Made by a program: the position numbers and the translations under genes
NCBI RefSeq assembly: GCF_004764705.1
Contig: NZ_SHLX01000024.1
Span: 87,409 to 151,408, forward strand
Length of the DNA stretch: 64,000 nt
DNA from: Paenibacillus cymbidii
GTDB taxonomy: Bacteria; Bacillota; Bacilli; Paenibacillales; NBRC-103111
Direction: 5' to 3'
Shown: positions 61,753 through 64,000 of the stretch, piece by piece
How positions within the stretch are numbered: position 1 is the stretch's first letter
Layout of the letters: each line of letters opens with the position of its first letter
Notes under the pieces: model-generated
Seen by the model: the letters and a program-made list of their open reading frames with translations, nothing else
What the model was told of the DNA's origin: nothing
The model's database searches: none

Positions 61753-61908
61753 TCTCCACATGGTGGATGCCGCCGCCAATAGTGTTTTTATTACTTTCGG
61801 CCGCCGGAAAAGTAGCTTTTCTGCTATGTCGGGATGTCTTGGCGGTAAGTTATGCTGAAGTCGCAAACGACGGGACGCATCCGATGATCGTATTCTGGGG
61901 GGAATCCG

Positions 61909-63792
61909 ATGGCGCACAAACTATGGTCTTTCGTCCGGCACAAGCATTACTATTTCAAGCTGGTGACGTATTTGCTCGTTGCGGCGCTGACGCCGATCTT
62001 CGTGCTTAGCCTGTTCTTCTACAACAACGTGCAGGACGCGATGCGGGGAGAAGTGGAGCGGGCGAACGACAGACAGCTGGGCCAGACCGTCAATTCGCTG
62101 GAAATTGTCGTCAAACAGATTAATGAAGGGTTCCGCCTGTTCATGACGGATCGGGTAGTAACCGATTTCGAGCTGTATTCGCTCGGCAACTACTACAATG
62201 AGTTCGAAGACAAATACAAATCGGACGATATGCCCGCGCTGATGAAATATATCGAAAGCAAGGCGAAGCTGCTGGAGAGCCTCGACAAGCTGCGCAGCAC
62301 CAGCGATTTCATCGACTCGGTGTACTACATCAACAACGCCAAGGGTCTCGTGTTTACTTCCGGCTACAAGCAGTATGCGCAGGCGCAGTTTTACGACGGC
62401 GGCTGGAATCGGGAACTGCCTCCGTACGCGCCAAGTTTCCCCGAAATTATGGACGTGCGCGATGCGCCGCGTTCGGACGGCACTTCGTTGCGAGTGGTGC
62501 CGATCGTGTTCCAACCGTTCCAGGCGACATACCGCATCGTCATCAATCTCGACGCGGAGGCGTTGTATCGCAATTTCGTCAGCAAATTAAGCGGAAGCGG
62601 CACGACGGTATCCGTATTCGATAAAAACGGCGTGCCGCTGTTCTACGACAACGAAGCCGGCAAAATGAAGCTGATGCGGCAGGCCGAGCAAACGATCGCC
62701 GCCGCGGCCGATCCGGCAAGCGGCAGCGCAACGCCGGACGAACGCAGCGGGGAGAAACGGAACAGGCTGCTTATTTCGTGGAAGACGTCGGCGATGCTTG
62801 GCTGGAAGATCGCCAGCACGACCGAATTGAACAAGCTTTATGAAAGCGCTTCTTATTTGCATGATTTTTTCCTGCTTGTCGCCGCCGCGCTCATCCTCGG
62901 CATGGGCGGGTTGACGTTGTTCACCAGCCGCAGCATGTACCGGCCGATCACCCGGCTGATGCAAGCGCTGGCCACCGGCGAACCGATGTCCATGCATCGC
63001 TCGCGCGGCGAGTTCCGGGTAATCGGCGACCGTTTGAGCGAGGCCTATGCGACGAGGGAGCAGTTGCAGACAAGGCTGCGCGAAAGCTTGCCGGCGTACC
63101 AGGAGAAATTCGTCCGTTCGCTGGTGCTGGGCCATTCCTTCACGCCGCAGGAAATAACGGAACGCTTCGCTTATTTCGGCTTCGACATGCGGCCGGAAGG
63201 CATCGGAGTAATGTATATCGCGGTCGACGACACGGCTATGGACGCCGCCGCGGATGTGGAAACGACGGAAATGGCGCGTTTGCTGCTGGCCGATACGATA
63301 TCGGCGGCGATTCATCCGGCGAATCCGCGCATCGTGATGGAATGGTTCGATGGAGATATGGTCGTCTTGATGAACGGCGGCGAAAACGCGATTTCGCTCG
63401 TGTTCGAGACTGCCGGCCAAATCAGGCGGTTGCTGGAAGAGCGGCACGGCGTTTCGTGCACGATCGGCATCGGCAGCTATTGCGCCGAAATCGGCCAATT
63501 GCCGCGCGCATTCCGCGAAGCGGAGGAAGCGGTGAGCTACCGCACGCTGGCGGCCGGGGGCAGCGAAGTGATCTACATCGAGGACGTCAGGCTGGAAGCG
63601 CAGCCGCCGGTGTTCTACCCGAAGGAGCGGGAAACGTCGCTGCTCGTTTATTTGAAGAACGGCCAACGGGCCGATGCGCTGCACGTATTTGCGGAGATGG
63701 CGAAGCAGCTGCGCGAATCGCACGGCGGCGCCGCCTGCTTCGGGCAAATTGCCGTGTGGGAGCTGGGCGTGCAGTGCGTGCCGGAAGAGTAG
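61909..63792 (+). pseudogene. Membrane AraC-type sensor/regulator lacking its DNA-binding domain (627 aa)
   Basis: GGGGGGAA precedes the ATG at 61909. TM1 ('LVTYLLVAALTPIFVLSLFFYNNV', about 18-41) and TM2 ('FFLLVAAALILGMGGLTLFTS', about 322-342) flank an extracellular Cache-like sensor. The cytoplasmic part (about 380-627) matches the central region of large membrane-bound AraC regulators (YesS-like), including the 'HGVSCTIGIGSYCAEIGQLPRAFREAEEAVSYRTLAGG'-like segment. In that family about 100-150 more residues with two AraC helix-turn-helix motifs should follow. Here the frame stops at 'GVQCVPEE', and hairpin repeat copy D starts 17 bases later, itself cut by an insertion sequence. I infer that the 3' end was lost, leaving a regulator unable to bind DNA. 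Confidence 0.72.
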
Positions 63793-63808
63793 TCGGTTCC
63801 GCAGCAAA

Positions 63809-63874
63809 AATAGCCATTAAATAATGGCTTATTGGCCTCATTTTATCGTGTCAGGGGAAATAGCCAGTGAAAAC
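63809..63874 (+). repeat. Four-hairpin interspersed repeat, copy D, interrupted
   Basis: Unit 1 (63809-63833; arms AATAGCCATTA and TAATGGCTTATT) and the first half of unit 2 (AATAGCCAGTGAAAAC, 63859-63874) are present. The sequence then departs from the other copies at about 63875, where the probable insertion sequence begins. Units 3 and 4 are not seen before the window ends. Confidence 0.8.
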
Positions 63875-64000
63875 GATGACGTACAATAGTGTGTGTAACC
63901 AAGATTTGGAGCCTAGCCAGGCAACAAAAAAGTAGGGTATTCTCGGGATGGTCAAAGTCACCAAGAAAGGAACCCTACTCGATGACTACTATAGCGGAAA
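63875..64000 (+). mobile_element. Left end of a probable insertion sequence (continues beyond window)
   Basis: The repeat homology ends abruptly inside unit 2 of copy D. GATGACGTACAATAGTGTGT at 63875 is the likely terminal end. A hairpin AGTAGGGT (63931-63938) / ACCCTACT (63972-63979) spans the ribosome-binding site in front of an ATG at 63982. Hairpins of this kind commonly block translation of transposase mRNA that starts outside the element. The family cannot be fixed from 126 bases; an IS256-like element is a guess. Confidence 0.45.
63982..64000 (+). CDS. Start of a probable transposase gene (partial, 6 codons)
   Basis: ATG at 63982 with AGAAAGGA about 10 bases upstream, reading 'MTTIAE' up to the window edge. 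It is placed just inside the probable insertion-sequence end. Too short for identification. Confidence 0.35.

Overview
The window looks like a chromosomal segment of a GC-rich, endospore-forming Firmicute of the Paenibacillaceae (Paenibacillus, Cohnella or a close relative). The reasons are strong AGGAGG ribosome-binding sites, three very large S-layer-homology (SLH) surface proteins, several YesM/YesN- and LytS-type two-component systems next to Lpl-type sugar ABC transporters, intrinsic terminators, and families of short palindromic intergenic repeats. No rRNA, tRNA or CRISPR array was seen.

Layout. 1-8.7 kb: the tail of a sugar-phosphate isomerase/epimerase-like gene, an SLH protein with GLUG motifs, a probably N-truncated DNA-binding protein, and a second SLH protein with Ig and Fn3 domains on the minus strand. 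8.9-14.9 kb: a compact TOMM (thiazole/oxazole-modified peptide) locus of the heterocycloanthracin type. It has a 97-residue precursor with 23 Cys and a (Ser-Cys)13 run, an intrinsic terminator, an F protein, a C-D (E1-like/YcaO) cyclodehydratase and a two-domain SagB dehydrogenase. No transporter or immunity gene is visible. 15.2-17.3 kb: a membrane diguanylate cyclase and an orphan small protein. 17.4-20.5 kb (minus): an unusual amidohydrolase-aminotransferase fusion followed by an IclR regulator. 20.9-22.4 kb (minus): a MarR regulator and an NmrA/QorB-like oxidoreductase, each preceded by the same palindrome GTTAAGNNCTTAAC.

22.6-46.9 kb is mostly sensing, uptake and breakdown of a carbohydrate. 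It holds a secreted protein with 14 propeller-like repeats; a LytS-like kinase with a NarL-type regulator; two permeases and a binding lipoprotein; a secreted beta-helix protein with a discoidin-like domain; a minus-strand YesN/YesM pair; and a translationally coupled five-gene operon (alpha-barrel protein, aldo/keto reductase, GH110-like beta-helix protein, Gfo/Idh/MocA oxidoreductase, FAD-dependent oxidoreductase).

47-64 kb: a 1-kb repeat-rich intergenic region; a large hybrid sensor kinase whose first kinase histidine and receiver aspartate are both substituted; its SARP/BTAD-type response regulator; a third SLH protein; and a run of small genes (VOC, AraC, HExxH lipoprotein, DUF6526, LspA paralogue, WYL regulator, SRPBCC protein). 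It ends with a membrane AraC-type regulator that has lost its DNA-binding end, next to a hairpin repeat cut by a probable insertion sequence at the window edge.

The two most notable signals are the TOMM locus and a dispersed element of four consecutive hairpins (three full copies plus one interrupted copy), which shows a compensatory base pair change between copies.
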